Shown here in pieces: positions 44,389 to 52,489 of a DNA stretch of 64,000 nt (the stretch's first letter is position 1; each line of letters starts with the position of its first letter). Under the pieces are notes generated by a model that saw only the letters and a list, made by a program, of their open reading frames with translations, ran no database searches and was not told the origin of the DNA. The DNA is from an uncultured Mediterraneibacter sp. GTDB lineage: Bacteria > Bacillota > Clostridia > Lachnospirales > Lachnospiraceae. A program made the position numbers and the translations under genes. The stretch is taken from contig CAKRDD010000002.1 of NCBI GenBank assembly GCA_934309345.1, positions 124,001 to 188,000 of the forward strand. The letters are read 5' to 3'.

Positions 44389-44725
44389 TGTCTATAATCT
44401 CTATTACCAAACACGATTTATAACGGCTCTCAAATACATGTCCACGATAAAGATATTTATGATTTATGTACATCGCATATCTCTCGGATACGAACTTCAT
44501 AAATTTTCCCACTTCAATATCTGTTGTTTCCAATAATAGATGAATATGATTTGTCATTAAACAGTATGCATGTAAAATACACTCATATTTTTCCAATCCT
44601 GATTTTAAGATTTCCACAAAAACCTGATAATCCATCTCTTCTTCGAAGAGCTCCTTTCTCCTTACTCCTCGATGCATAATATGATATATCGCTCCTGGAA
44701 ACCATTTTCTCTTTCTTCTCGCCAC
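44375..44725 (-). pseudogene. REP-associated (Y1/IS200-like) transposase, truncated by an intron remnant
   Basis: 116 codons remain of a gene that is normally 200-300 codons. The Y1 fold is recognisable: FPGAIYHIMHRGVRRKELF, CLMTNHIHLLLETTD with the catalytic HxH (HIH), and YRGHVFESRYKSC. The true gene sequence stops near 44389, where the intron fragment begins; the last codons are read from intron sequence. The expected catalytic-tyrosine helix is missing, so it should be inactive. Confidence 0.82.
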
Positions 44726-44900
44726 ACTTTCCCTCTTCCTTCCTGTATAAAGTTAATTCAACGTGTAATCCCCGTTATGTTTATGTTATCAGGTTATTTA
44801 CTCAAGAATCTGAGCTCATTATTAAGACAAATAAGAATCCATCTTTATACTTCTTTTTAATATACTTCTTTTTGTTATACTATCTTTTATGAGTGTTATA

Positions 44901-44940
44901 TGATTAATCGTAGCAAGTTCTCACTTGATACGATTAATCA
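44901..44940. repeat. Inverted repeat near the antitoxin C-terminal fragment
   Basis: TGATTAATCGTA (44901-44912) and its exact complement (44929-44940), with an inner CAAG/CTTG pair. It overlaps the stop codon of the C-terminal XRE fragment and was probably its terminator, equivalent to the hairpin at 45755-45783 beside the intact gene. Confidence 0.55.
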
Positions 44941-44987
44941 CACATTCCTATCTCCATATGATTTCCAAGAACATTGACATACTTCTG
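44934..44987 (-). pseudogene. Fragment: C terminus of an XRE antitoxin gene
   Basis: Minus strand reads QKYVNVLGNHMEIGMCD then stop, a clear relative of the last residues of the antitoxin at 45779-46081 (EKYANALGKHIEIRICEDK). Downstream DNA (44878-44900) also matches the flank of that gene (45728-45748). The rest of the copy is missing, apparently replaced by hicAB. Confidence 0.65.
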
Positions 44988-45017
44988 TATGATTGAATCC
45001 TCGCTTGAAGAAAAGAA

Positions 45018-45353
45018 TTATAAAATAACTGCCTTTTCCAAAATTTCTTGTATATATCCATTTAACGTCATATCATGTGACATTGCGCAGATAACTAATT
45101 GTTTATGCAGCTTTGGAGAAATCCTTATATTGAAACTCCCTTTATATGCTTTTTCCGGTTTTCTCCCCTCATCTTCACACCATTTCAAATATTCATCTAC
45201 AGAGTTATGAAAATCAGAAATCAAATCTTTGGCATTATCACCTTCATAGGAAATTAAAGAACGAATTCCTAGTACTCTGCCAAAAAACATTTCATCTTCT
45301 TCTGAAAATTCCACACTTCCAAGATATCCCTTATATTCCATGATATTTTTCAT
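45018..45353 (-). CDS. HicB-family antitoxin
   Basis: A 111-aa antitoxin with the two usual parts: an N-terminal RNase H-like partial fold (YKGYLGSVEFSEEDEMFFGR, SYEGDNAKDLISDFHNSVDEYL) and a C-terminal ribbon-helix-helix segment (FNIRISPKLHKQLVICAMSHDMTLNGYIQEIL). The HicA gene lies directly upstream with a 4-nt overlap, which is the standard hicAB order. Confidence 0.9.
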   Translation of the reverse strand: MKNIMEYKGYLGSVEFSEEDEMFFGRVLGIRSLISYEGDNAKDLISDFHNSVDEYLKWCEDEGRKPEKAYKGSFNIRISPKLHKQLVICAMSHDMTLNGYIQEILEKAVIL

Positions 45354-45604
45354 ATCAACTTCTCCTGTTCTAAAAATTCTATTAACTGTTTCACTTGATA
45401 GGCTTTTAACTCTTTCTGTGGATGTGGCTTATGCAATAAAATATTTCCATGATCTTCATTTACAAACATAACTCTTGATCCACTTGTTTTTCCCTTGTTT
45501 ACTCTTGAGAAATCCAGATAGTTTAGCAACGCTTCGGCCTCATCAAATAAGAAAGTCTTTGGATTTGCTTTCAGTTTTTTTATTAATTTGTCTTTCTGTC
45601 CCAT
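45350..45604 (-). CDS. HicA-family mRNA interferase toxin
   Basis: An 84-aa toxin with a double-stranded-RNA-binding-like fold. It ends with the typical segment ILLHKPHPQKELKAYQVKQL, whose histidine is the predicted catalytic residue; the KTSGSRVMF strand precedes it. It is longer than minimal HicA (about 60 aa), as in other Firmicutes. First gene of hicAB, behind the palindrome at 45646-45675. Confidence 0.9.
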   Translation of the reverse strand: MGQKDKLIKKLKANPKTFLFDEAEALLNYLDFSRVNKGKTSGSRVMFVNEDHGNILLHKPHPQKELKAYQVKQLIEFLEQEKLI

Positions 45605-45625
45605 GTTATCCTTTCTTTCATCAAT

Positions 45626-45675
45626 ATTATATCATCTTTTGTTCAAAATGTGCAACTATATATAGTTGCACATTT
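45626..45675 (-). promoter_or_regulatory. hicAB promoter with 30-bp perfect palindrome
   Basis: Minus strand: -35 TTGCAC (45655-45650), 18-bp spacer, -10 TATAAT (45631-45626). A 30-bp perfect palindrome (45646-45675, centre TATA|TATA, arms TGCAACTATA) overlaps the -35 box. It is a probable HicB or HicAB operator. Confidence 0.82.
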
Positions 45676-45754
45676 GTTCATATATTGTCTTTATTAACGC
45701 TGTTCTTTTTATTACGTTTTCTTGTATCATACTATCTTTTATGATTGTTTTGAA

Positions 45755-45783
45755 AATAGTAGCGTAATAATCTCGCTACTATT
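45755..45783 (-). terminator. Terminator of the orphan XRE antitoxin gene
   Basis: AATAGTAGCG (45783-45774) pairs with CGCTACTATT (45764-45755), followed by TTC-rich DNA on the minus strand. It overlaps the last codons of the gene. Confidence 0.65.
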
Positions 45784-46081
45784 TATCTTCACATATTCTT
45801 ATCTCTATATGTTTTCCTAGTGCATTCGCATACTTCTCCAACATAATCAATGTTGGGGTACAGCCTGCCCTCTCAAATCTGGCGATATTCGATGCCCTTA
45901 CTCCGGTGATGTCCGCCATCTCCTGCTGTGTCTTCTTCTGACGGTATCTTTCTTCTACCAGTTCTTTGATCACCTGCTCCGAATCTTTCTGCACCTTTTC
46001 TTGAATTGCTTCTGCATACGCTGCCAGACGCTTTTCTCTTAATTCTTTCTCCGCTTCATAGATCTCTACTGTATTATCCAT
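45779..46081 (-). CDS. Orphan XRE-family antitoxin-like regulator
   Basis: A 100-aa HTH protein. A charged helical N terminus (residues 1-45) precedes an HTH_3 domain (YRQKKTQQEMADITGVRASN, IARFERAGCTPTLIMLEKYA). It resembles HigA-type antitoxins, yet no toxin gene is next to it: upstream is the group II intron, downstream is hicAB. Its promoter carries a dyad (46110-46138). Two fragments of close relatives lie at 44298 and 44934. Confidence 0.8.
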   Translation of the reverse strand: MDNTVEIYEAEKELREKRLAAYAEAIQEKVQKDSEQVIKELVEERYRQKKTQQEMADITGVRASNIARFERAGCTPTLIMLEKYANALGKHIEIRICEDK

Positions 46082-46109
46082 ATTCCTTCACCCCATTAAA
46101 CTTTTCGCT

Positions 46110-46138
46110 ATTATATCATTTATGATATGTTTAGTCAA
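46110..46138 (-). promoter_or_regulatory. Promoter and operator of the orphan XRE gene
   Basis: Minus strand: -35 TTGACT (46138-46133), 17-bp spacer, -10 TATAAT (46115-46110). ATATCAT-AA-ATGATAT (46128-46113) lies across the spacer and the edge of the -10 box. Confidence 0.78.
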
Positions 46139-46170
46139 TATAGTCTGATGAGTTTATATATCTTTCACGG

Positions 46171-48090
46171 GTCGAGTAGACGCACTCCTTGCGGGCGTGC
46201 GCCCCTCACGGAATCCGGACGTGCGGCTTTCCCGCATCCGGCTCTTTACGAAACAAATTATTCACAGTTATCAGTCATATATACTGACATATATTTTCGG
46301 TCTTACCAGCGGATAGCTATTATCTGGCATATTGAGAAAGTTTACCCAGTTATAACTTTTCTTCTGGCTTCTTCTGTTTAGCCAATAGAATAAACTTCTC
46401 ATTACCCGATATCGGAACGCCGTAATTCTTTCGGTATTGTCAGTTACGCCATAGTAATGGAAATAACCAGTCAGTATCTGATTCAGTTTTGCTACAATTT
46501 CCTTCGCCCTCTTCGTTCGCATCTCGCCAATCAGACGGTGGACTTCCTTGCATTTCTTTGCAAACTTCTTCTTACTGGTTTTCCTCTTCACTCTGAATCT
46601 ACCATTCCTGCTCTGCGAACAGTAGTGTGTAAAACCCAAGAATGTGAATGTTTCTAACTTAGTTCCCTGTTTTGCACTTCTTTCCTTCGCAAAACGTCCG
46701 AACTCTATCAGTCTGCTTTTGCTCTCTTCCAGGCTTAATCCAAAGTGTTCCATCCTATTCTTTAAATGTTCATAGAACCATTCCGCATCCGATTTATATT
46801 GAAAGGTTACAACAAAATCGTCGGCATAGACCACCAGTCCCGCATATCCTCTTAGCTTCGGGGTCACTACTTCCTTAAACCACCAGATTAATACGTAGTG
46901 CATGTATATACACGAAATTATTGGTGAACATACTGAGCCCTGTCCACTGCCTTCCTCTGTTGCTTCAAATTCATAATTATTCAGGATCCCTGCTTTTAGC
47001 ATTCTTCTGATTAATCGGATAATATTCGGATCTTTTATTCTTGATTCTACAAAACGTATGATCCAATCATGGTCGAGATGCTGGAAGAATCCTTTTATAT
47101 CAGCATCCAGCACATAGTTGGTGGGCTTCCTTTCCAGCATTACATTAAGTTTCTTAATGGCTTTATGGCATCCTCTGTTCGGGCGAAAGCCCATCATTTC
47201 ATCATAGAACATTGGTTCAAACACTGCTTCCAGTATTCTTCGTAATGCTTCCTGGACTAATTTGTCCTCATAACTGTAAATACTAAGAGGACGCATTTTC
47301 CCATTTTCTTTAGGTATTTCTACCAGTCTGGCCGGTTTCGGCCTGTATGATTTCTTTTTCAGTCTCTCGACCAGCAGCTCCAGGTTCGCTTCAAGGTTCT
47401 TTCCATATTCGTCCTTGGTAACGCCATCAATTCCTACTGCTTTGTTCCCGTCCATTTGGATATGGCAATCCCTAAGCATTTCTTTGTTAATAAGATGCCC
47501 AAGGGATGTAAAGACCATTTCTGGATGTTCTTTAGATAATTGTGATATTCTCGCCAATTTCGTTTCCATTAGTACCTCTATCTCTGTGTATAGCTAATGT
47601 TTCCTCTTTGATATAGTTTCGCAGGCCAGAGCCGGGAGGAACAGCTCTCTCTCGACTTCCCTCCGGCATTTATTTTGTTCATGCCTTCACTGGTACTATT
47701 CGGACCTCCGACTACCTGCATTTCTTTTGTCATCCTTCTTTTGGTTGTCAGACATACTTTCTGTTTACACACTTCAGGGAGAAAATGCAGGTTCTCTCCA
47801 GTTGATATATATTCCCTGTGTAACATGAATAGTTCCCGCCAACGCCGCAGAGGTATGTAAAATCTCACCGTAACGATAAGTACATATGTTGTCTTCCATC
47901 CAGACCACGATGTCGACCCTCTGGTTCTTTTGGGATTTCGGCGCTCAATAGCTATCCCTGTTACCTTGCTGTCTACGCTTAATCTGCAACGTTACCGCGG
48001 CAGACTCAAGACTCGCTTCAAATGCTGTGGTTAGCAGCTTATTTGATGGGGCTTCCACCCATCGGACTATATACCCTTAGCTGGACGCAC
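46171..48090 (-). mobile_element. Group II intron (full length, about 1.9 kb)
   Basis: Minus strand begins GTGCGTCCAGCTAAGGG at 48090, the usual 5' group II consensus, followed by a GC-rich structured 5' ribozyme region (48090-47600). The reverse-transcriptase gene lies in domain IV. Domain V is the 34-nt hairpin 46244-46211 (GAGCCGGATGCGG...TCCGGATTC), followed by domain VI. I place the 3' end near 46171 (CTACTCGAC). It is inserted between the NACHT operon and the orphan XRE gene, in the orientation of both. Confidence 0.88.
46271..47569 (-). CDS. ltrA: Group II intron reverse transcriptase/maturase
   Basis: Splices and reverse-transcribes its own intron. 432 aa with RT motifs in order: GIDGVTKDEY (RT1), IPKENGKMRPLSI (RT2), FRPNRGCHKAI, VLDADIKGFF (RT3), GSGQGSVCSPIISCIY (RT4), and the catalytic YADD at 248-251 (RT5). 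A maturase X domain follows (KCKEVHRLIGEM...ILTGYFHYYG). There is no HNH endonuclease motif at the C terminus, so retrohoming would need a nick or replication fork. The frame is intact. Confidence 0.93.
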   Translation of the reverse strand: METKLARISQLSKEHPEMVFTSLGHLINKEMLRDCHIQMDGNKAVGIDGVTKDEYGKNLEANLELLVERLKKKSYRPKPARLVEIPKENGKMRPLSIYSYEDKLVQEALRRILEAVFEPMFYDEMMGFRPNRGCHKAIKKLNVMLERKPTNYVLDADIKGFFQHLDHDWIIRFVESRIKDPNIIRLIRRMLKAGILNNYEFEATEEGSGQGSVCSPIISCIYMHYVLIWWFKEVVTPKLRGYAGLVVYADDFVVTFQYKSDAEWFYEHLKNRMEHFGLSLEESKSRLIEFGRFAKERSAKQGTKLETFTFLGFTHYCSQSRNGRFRVKRKTSKKKFAKKCKEVHRLIGEMRTKRAKEIVAKLNQILTGYFHYYGVTDNTERITAFRYRVMRSLFYWLNRRSQKKSYNWVNFLNMPDNSYPLVRPKIYVSIYD

Positions 48091-48450
48091 GGTCTGACCC
48101 TTACATATCGTTGTATATTTTGTTCTGTATCTTTCATGAGGTCTGCCCTCACTGTGGTTCCACTTCGTGCTCATGGTCTTATCTTATAAGAACAGTACGC
48201 TCCCATAAGATAAAGCTACGAGATTGTGCCGTTCTTCCGCTCAGAAAATGCTTTTTTCAGATAAGCTGCGCTGTCAGGAAGGGAATACTGCCGATTCTAT
48301 CGTGCAGTTTCCTCCGCTGACAATTCGCCTCTTCACAGTCAATGGGTGTTCTTTTCATAAATGGTCTCCTTTTAAATACTGATTTCACAAAATCACTTGC
48401 CTGACCTTGGATTTTATGAATTCAAACAACTCTTTTTCCAATTCCATTAC
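48091..48450. other. Intron 5' flank, no confident gene
   Basis: 360 bp between the NACHT gene stop and the intron. It contains one short frame with a ribosome site (48257-48358) and a 9-bp hairpin (48179-48187 with 48205-48213). Base composition is more balanced than that of the AT-rich NACHT gene. Both the intron's 5' exon (TCATGAAAGATACA) and its 3' exon (CGTGAAAGATATA) share a similar word. Confidence 0.4.
48257..48358 (-). CDS. Possible 33-residue peptide
   Basis: A frame starting MKRTPIDCEEANCQRRK, with AAAAGGAG 7 nt before its ATG. Two cysteines and many arginines, no membrane segment. No homologue recognised; it could equally be the damaged start of a longer gene cut by later insertions. 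Confidence 0.25.
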   Translation of the reverse strand: MKRTPIDCEEANCQRRKLHDRIGSIPFLTAQLI

Positions 48451-51400
48451 TCATAGTCCAATAGCACCATTCCCCTTAAGCTGTTCTTTCACTTCATCAC
48501 TACATACAACGCCTGTGAAATCATATGCCTCTACATTAAACCCATTAATTACTTGCGTTCTACTATTGTAATCACAAAATAAATCACTCATATAATAAAT
48601 CTGTCCCGTTGTAGTGATGGCAACCAATTCTTCATTTTCTGCATTAAATGCAAGATCTAAAACTTTTCCTGTCAATGAAAATTTCGGTGCTGCTGGATAC
48701 CACCGTCCTTTTCTTCCTTCATCCCAAGAGAAATAACGTAACACAGTGATTTGATTCCTATTTCCTGCACAGGCAACAGCCATCTTTTTTGTATATCCTG
48801 TCATTATACGACAACCTGCTTCTGGTTTTAAAATCCTTGTTCTTTGTCCTGTTCCTATGTGATACATACTTACAACACTATTTGTTGTTGCGACCGCAAT
48901 AAATGGCTCTTGCTTAAATTGAAAAATCCCTAGTATTTTTCCCGGCTCGCTATTTACCTTTAACTCTTTGCCTGAGCGTATACTATTAAAATATACATAA
49001 TTTGCCCTTGCATCAACAATAGCAAGTTCTCCATTCTGCATAATTGCCGCATATTTTATTTCTTTCCGAGAATCCTTCAATATCTCACTTTCTTCTGTAT
49101 CTAAATCAAACAATTCTATCTTTTGTACATCATTTTTTCGTAAAATTTTGTTACCATAAGAAGTAACTTTTTGTTGCTGATTAGATAGCAACTCTCCCAT
49201 TAAATAACAAAATCTCTTTTTATCATTCCAATTCCAGCACCATACTCTGTTTTCTTCTTTACCGAGAATCCATTCTCCCGTTTCCACAAGATGAATACTT
49301 ATTGTGTTCTCCGAGCAAAAACGCTCTTCTATTTTTTGTCTTTTCTCCAAATCCCACAACTGAATCTTTCTTTTTCCATCATAAACATCATAGCTCAATG
49401 TAACGGCATGCATACCATTGTCTGAAATCGCTGCATCATATAACGCTGTTCTTTTCACGTCTAATACATGTTTTACCTGTCCTCCCGGATAACATATATT
49501 TACTCTTCCATCTTTATAGCAGTTTACTTGCAGTTGTCCATCTGAAGATGATGCCTGGGAAAAAATTTCTTCATTACCTGTAACTTTTTTCATACGCGTT
49601 TGTATAAATGTCAAATCATAGCCACTACATATATCTTCATAAGCACGTTTTTTTCGCTCATTGTAAATACATTTCCCATCAAAAATTCGATATCTGTATT
49701 CACGATTGTTATAATATATATGAATAAATTCATCTTCATCAAAAATAATTTTTCTTAGCCTTTCATTAAACTTTCCTTTAATAAGACCGTTTTCTTTCCA
49801 TTTTTCATTACTAAATTCAAAAATTTCAATTCCGCTTATCCGTTCTGACTTTATATAAACTAACAAATATTTTCCCACAAAACTCATGTTTTGAGGGAAA
49901 CCCTTTAATTTCCATCTTCCTTCTGTAGCCCCAGTATTAACATTCCACAATGTCATCTCTGCTCCTGCCATTCCTACCAGCCATTCATTATCTCCGGAAA
50001 ACTGAAAGCTCTGATATTGCTTCATCATCCCATTTTCACATCCAATACTATAATCAGATAATATTGCTCCCCGAAGTTTTATTCTTCCATCTTTTTGTCT
50101 CAAAAGTCGAACTCGACTCAAATCAAGTTCCGTATAATCTGCATTATCGCAATCAAATATTGTTACAAGATTCAATATCTGATTATATTTTTCGTTTTCT
50201 CTTTTCCCCCTCGCGTCTACTGCCACAATTTGTGCGGTTGCACTCCAATGATGTTCCGACATTTCAGCAATATAACAACTAACAGCATATGGAATTTTCC
50301 GCTGATTCCATATTGCATCTACATTCTCTATCGTTGTTTCTTCTTCTATGTATTTTGCAGAAAGATAATCTCTGTATATTTGATGATGAAAATAAACTCT
50401 ATCATCAATTCTTTTCAACAAATGAGACTCTGTCAACAAATAATCTTCCATATCAAATTCGTTAAAATCAGGTGTCTTACGAATTCTATATTCCCTCTGA
50501 ATTTCTTTTGTTACTGAATCTTTTGAAATATTATTAAGCCCTGCTTCTACATACATTTCTAGTTCATCTATTGATACATGAAATCTATTTTTCTTTTCAT
50601 ATTCAAACGCAATATTAGGCAAAATCCAATTCAGTGCTGTATATGATTTTAAGATTTTTTCTCCATCAATTTCACTTCGCTCCAAAAGAATTGCCATTTG
50701 AGCAATATAATAATTTTTTAATAATTGAGTCACATTTTTAATCGGTTCAATCCATTGTAAAAACGAACAGTCCCTATGCCGATTCATTATTGGATAAATT
50801 TGTTTGTACATAGATGCCAGCATTGGATTCTTAATTAATTGTCGTAATGTATAATTTTTTTCGATATTCTTCCATTCCTCTTCATCAAACACCATCTGCA
50901 ACTGTTCTTCCCTAAGTGGCTGCAGTACTGCTTCCTTAAAATTATTCATTCCATATTTTTCAGTAAAACTACTACGAGATGATACTATAATTTGAATACC
51001 GGTCATTCTAGCAAATTTCTTTATTTCAGTTGTCAATTCTCGTTCCGATATAATTTCATTCATCCCATCAAGAAACAAAATTAATTCTGAAATATGACTT
51101 TTCTTTTTTGTCATATTTATAAATTTGTCCCTATCTCCAGAATAAAGAATTTCGACAATTCTATTTTCTATATTCGTCCCATATGCTTCAATCTGCTCAA
51201 GAGGAATATACAAAGCTGTTCTTCCTTGTGAGGTCAAATCTCTACAGGCACTCAACATCATAGTTGTTTTTCCCATCCCTCCATCTCCAAGAAGTGCATA
51301 ATTATCCCCTTTTTCTAAAAGAGCCAGTATTGGATTCTTGTCTTTATATATTTCCCCTTCACATGCGACATCTGCAAAAAAATCATTTAAAATATTTTCT

Positions 51401-52446
51401 GGAATACGATCCTCAAACATTTTGTTTTCTTTTTCAGCTGCAATAACATCATATGCCCTTCCTCGATTTACCGACGTTGTCAAATAAAAAGGATATTTAT
51501 TCATTTCTATCTGTTCATCATCCATAAATCCACGCCATATAATAGGATTTTCTGCCCATCCTAATGGAGAAAACCATGTATACGCTTTTATAAATCCATG
51601 TCCCGTCTGTGTATCATATTCTCCGACAAGTATTGTGGCTGAACAGCGCTCTTCAATTTTTATTTCTCCGGCTTGTACTGAATGAATATATCCATATGAT
51701 TTTAATTCATGATAATGCTCATGTCCGCCAAGCCATAAGGAAATATGTTTATCCCTAAGCATATTCGCTACCTGTCTACTTTCCTCTGTGTCAAGCATAT
51801 TCATAGCATAATGCGAAAGAAGAATTGTTGGTTTCTGTTCATTTAAATTTTTAAGTGCTTGATAAAGTGCAGCCGTTCCAACAATCAAATTATCCTGTTG
51901 TTCCTCTGAATATGCAAGTGTACTATCTATATGTAGAATATTAAATTCTTCTGTTTCAATATTAAAATGAGGACGCTGTGAATTCTGATAATATTTTAAC
52001 CGCTCAGGATTATATATTCCCTGCAGGAATTTTCTAAAATCACTCTGCCCTTCATACAAATTTGATAATGTTTCCTTATCAATATTCCCTATTTCTGGCT
52101 TATAATTTCTTCTCCATGTCTTCTTATCTTCCCAGAGCATTTTACGCACTATATTTATTCGATCCGCAGCAGACCGATTCACGTCATGATTTCCTGGCAC
52201 TATAAATAGTTTTTCCGTCGAAAGATTCCATATTTCGCATAATTGCTTCAAAAAATCTATAGATGGAAAAGGTTCTTTATAATGCTCACCGCTTGAGTCG
52301 CGAATATCTCCTGTACAAAATATATAATCGTATTTAATTCCATTACGTAGTAAATAATCGGGCAACTGCTCTCTCATGCGTACAGATTCCACTTCTGTAG
52401 TATTTAAATGTAAATCAGATATATGTAGCCATTTTCTTATAGCCAT
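48451..52446 (-). CDS. Metallophosphoesterase-NACHT/STAND NTPase-beta-propeller protein (NLR-like)
   Basis: 1331 aa. Residues 1-290 are a calcineurin-like phosphoesterase with all metal motifs: D10/H12 (HISDLHL), GDIRD (46-50), GNHD (85-88), H212 and GHEH (241-244). Residues 380-500 are a NACHT core: Walker A GDGGMGKT (387-394), Walker B LILFLDGMNE (455-464) and VSSR (488-491). A helical region ends in the STAND-type FHHQIYRDYLSAKYI (686-700). From about 806 to the end are WD-like strands (FSGDNEWLVGMAGAEMTLWN). This effector-NTPase-sensor order matches bacterial NLR-like defence proteins. The phosphoesterase is the likely effector; the role is inference. It is 43 nt after the membrane-protein gene. 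Confidence 0.88.
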   Translation of the reverse strand: MAIRKWLHISDLHLNTTEVESVRMREQLPDYLLRNGIKYDYIFCTGDIRDSSGEHYKEPFPSIDFLKQLCEIWNLSTEKLFIVPGNHDVNRSAADRINIVRKMLWEDKKTWRRNYKPEIGNIDKETLSNLYEGQSDFRKFLQGIYNPERLKYYQNSQRPHFNIETEEFNILHIDSTLAYSEEQQDNLIVGTAALYQALKNLNEQKPTILLSHYAMNMLDTEESRQVANMLRDKHISLWLGGHEHYHELKSYGYIHSVQAGEIKIEERCSATILVGEYDTQTGHGFIKAYTWFSPLGWAENPIIWRGFMDDEQIEMNKYPFYLTTSVNRGRAYDVIAAEKENKMFEDRIPENILNDFFADVACEGEIYKDKNPILALLEKGDNYALLGDGGMGKTTMMLSACRDLTSQGRTALYIPLEQIEAYGTNIENRIVEILYSGDRDKFINMTKKKSHISELILFLDGMNEIISERELTTEIKKFARMTGIQIIVSSRSSFTEKYGMNNFKEAVLQPLREEQLQMVFDEEEWKNIEKNYTLRQLIKNPMLASMYKQIYPIMNRHRDCSFLQWIEPIKNVTQLLKNYYIAQMAILLERSEIDGEKILKSYTALNWILPNIAFEYEKKNRFHVSIDELEMYVEAGLNNISKDSVTKEIQREYRIRKTPDFNEFDMEDYLLTESHLLKRIDDRVYFHHQIYRDYLSAKYIEEETTIENVDAIWNQRKIPYAVSCYIAEMSEHHWSATAQIVAVDARGKRENEKYNQILNLVTIFDCDNADYTELDLSRVRLLRQKDGRIKLRGAILSDYSIGCENGMMKQYQSFQFSGDNEWLVGMAGAEMTLWNVNTGATEGRWKLKGFPQNMSFVGKYLLVYIKSERISGIEIFEFSNEKWKENGLIKGKFNERLRKIIFDEDEFIHIYYNNREYRYRIFDGKCIYNERKKRAYEDICSGYDLTFIQTRMKKVTGNEEIFSQASSSDGQLQVNCYKDGRVNICYPGGQVKHVLDVKRTALYDAAISDNGMHAVTLSYDVYDGKRKIQLWDLEKRQKIEERFCSENTISIHLVETGEWILGKEENRVWCWNWNDKKRFCYLMGELLSNQQQKVTSYGNKILRKNDVQKIELFDLDTEESEILKDSRKEIKYAAIMQNGELAIVDARANYVYFNSIRSGKELKVNSEPGKILGIFQFKQEPFIAVATTNSVVSMYHIGTGQRTRILKPEAGCRIMTGYTKKMAVACAGNRNQITVLRYFSWDEGRKGRWYPAAPKFSLTGKVLDLAFNAENEELVAITTTGQIYYMSDLFCDYNSRTQVINGFNVEAYDFTGVVCSDEVKEQLKGNGAIGL

Positions 52447-52489
52447 TTTTCTGCTCCTCCTTTGTTCTTTACTACTTTAACATAGTCTT

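Noticed and set aside
44375..44725. Complete transposase gene
   Set aside because: The frame ends in intron-derived sequence and lacks the C-terminal tyrosine-bearing part, so it is a pseudogene.
43305..45675. CRISPR array
   Set aside because: The inverted repeats here are single, differ from each other and lie in promoters; there are no regularly spaced direct repeats anywhere in the window.
47578..47868. Protein-coding gene upstream of the intron reverse transcriptase
   Set aside because: The region belongs to the ribozyme part of the group II intron; the open frames there have no family features.
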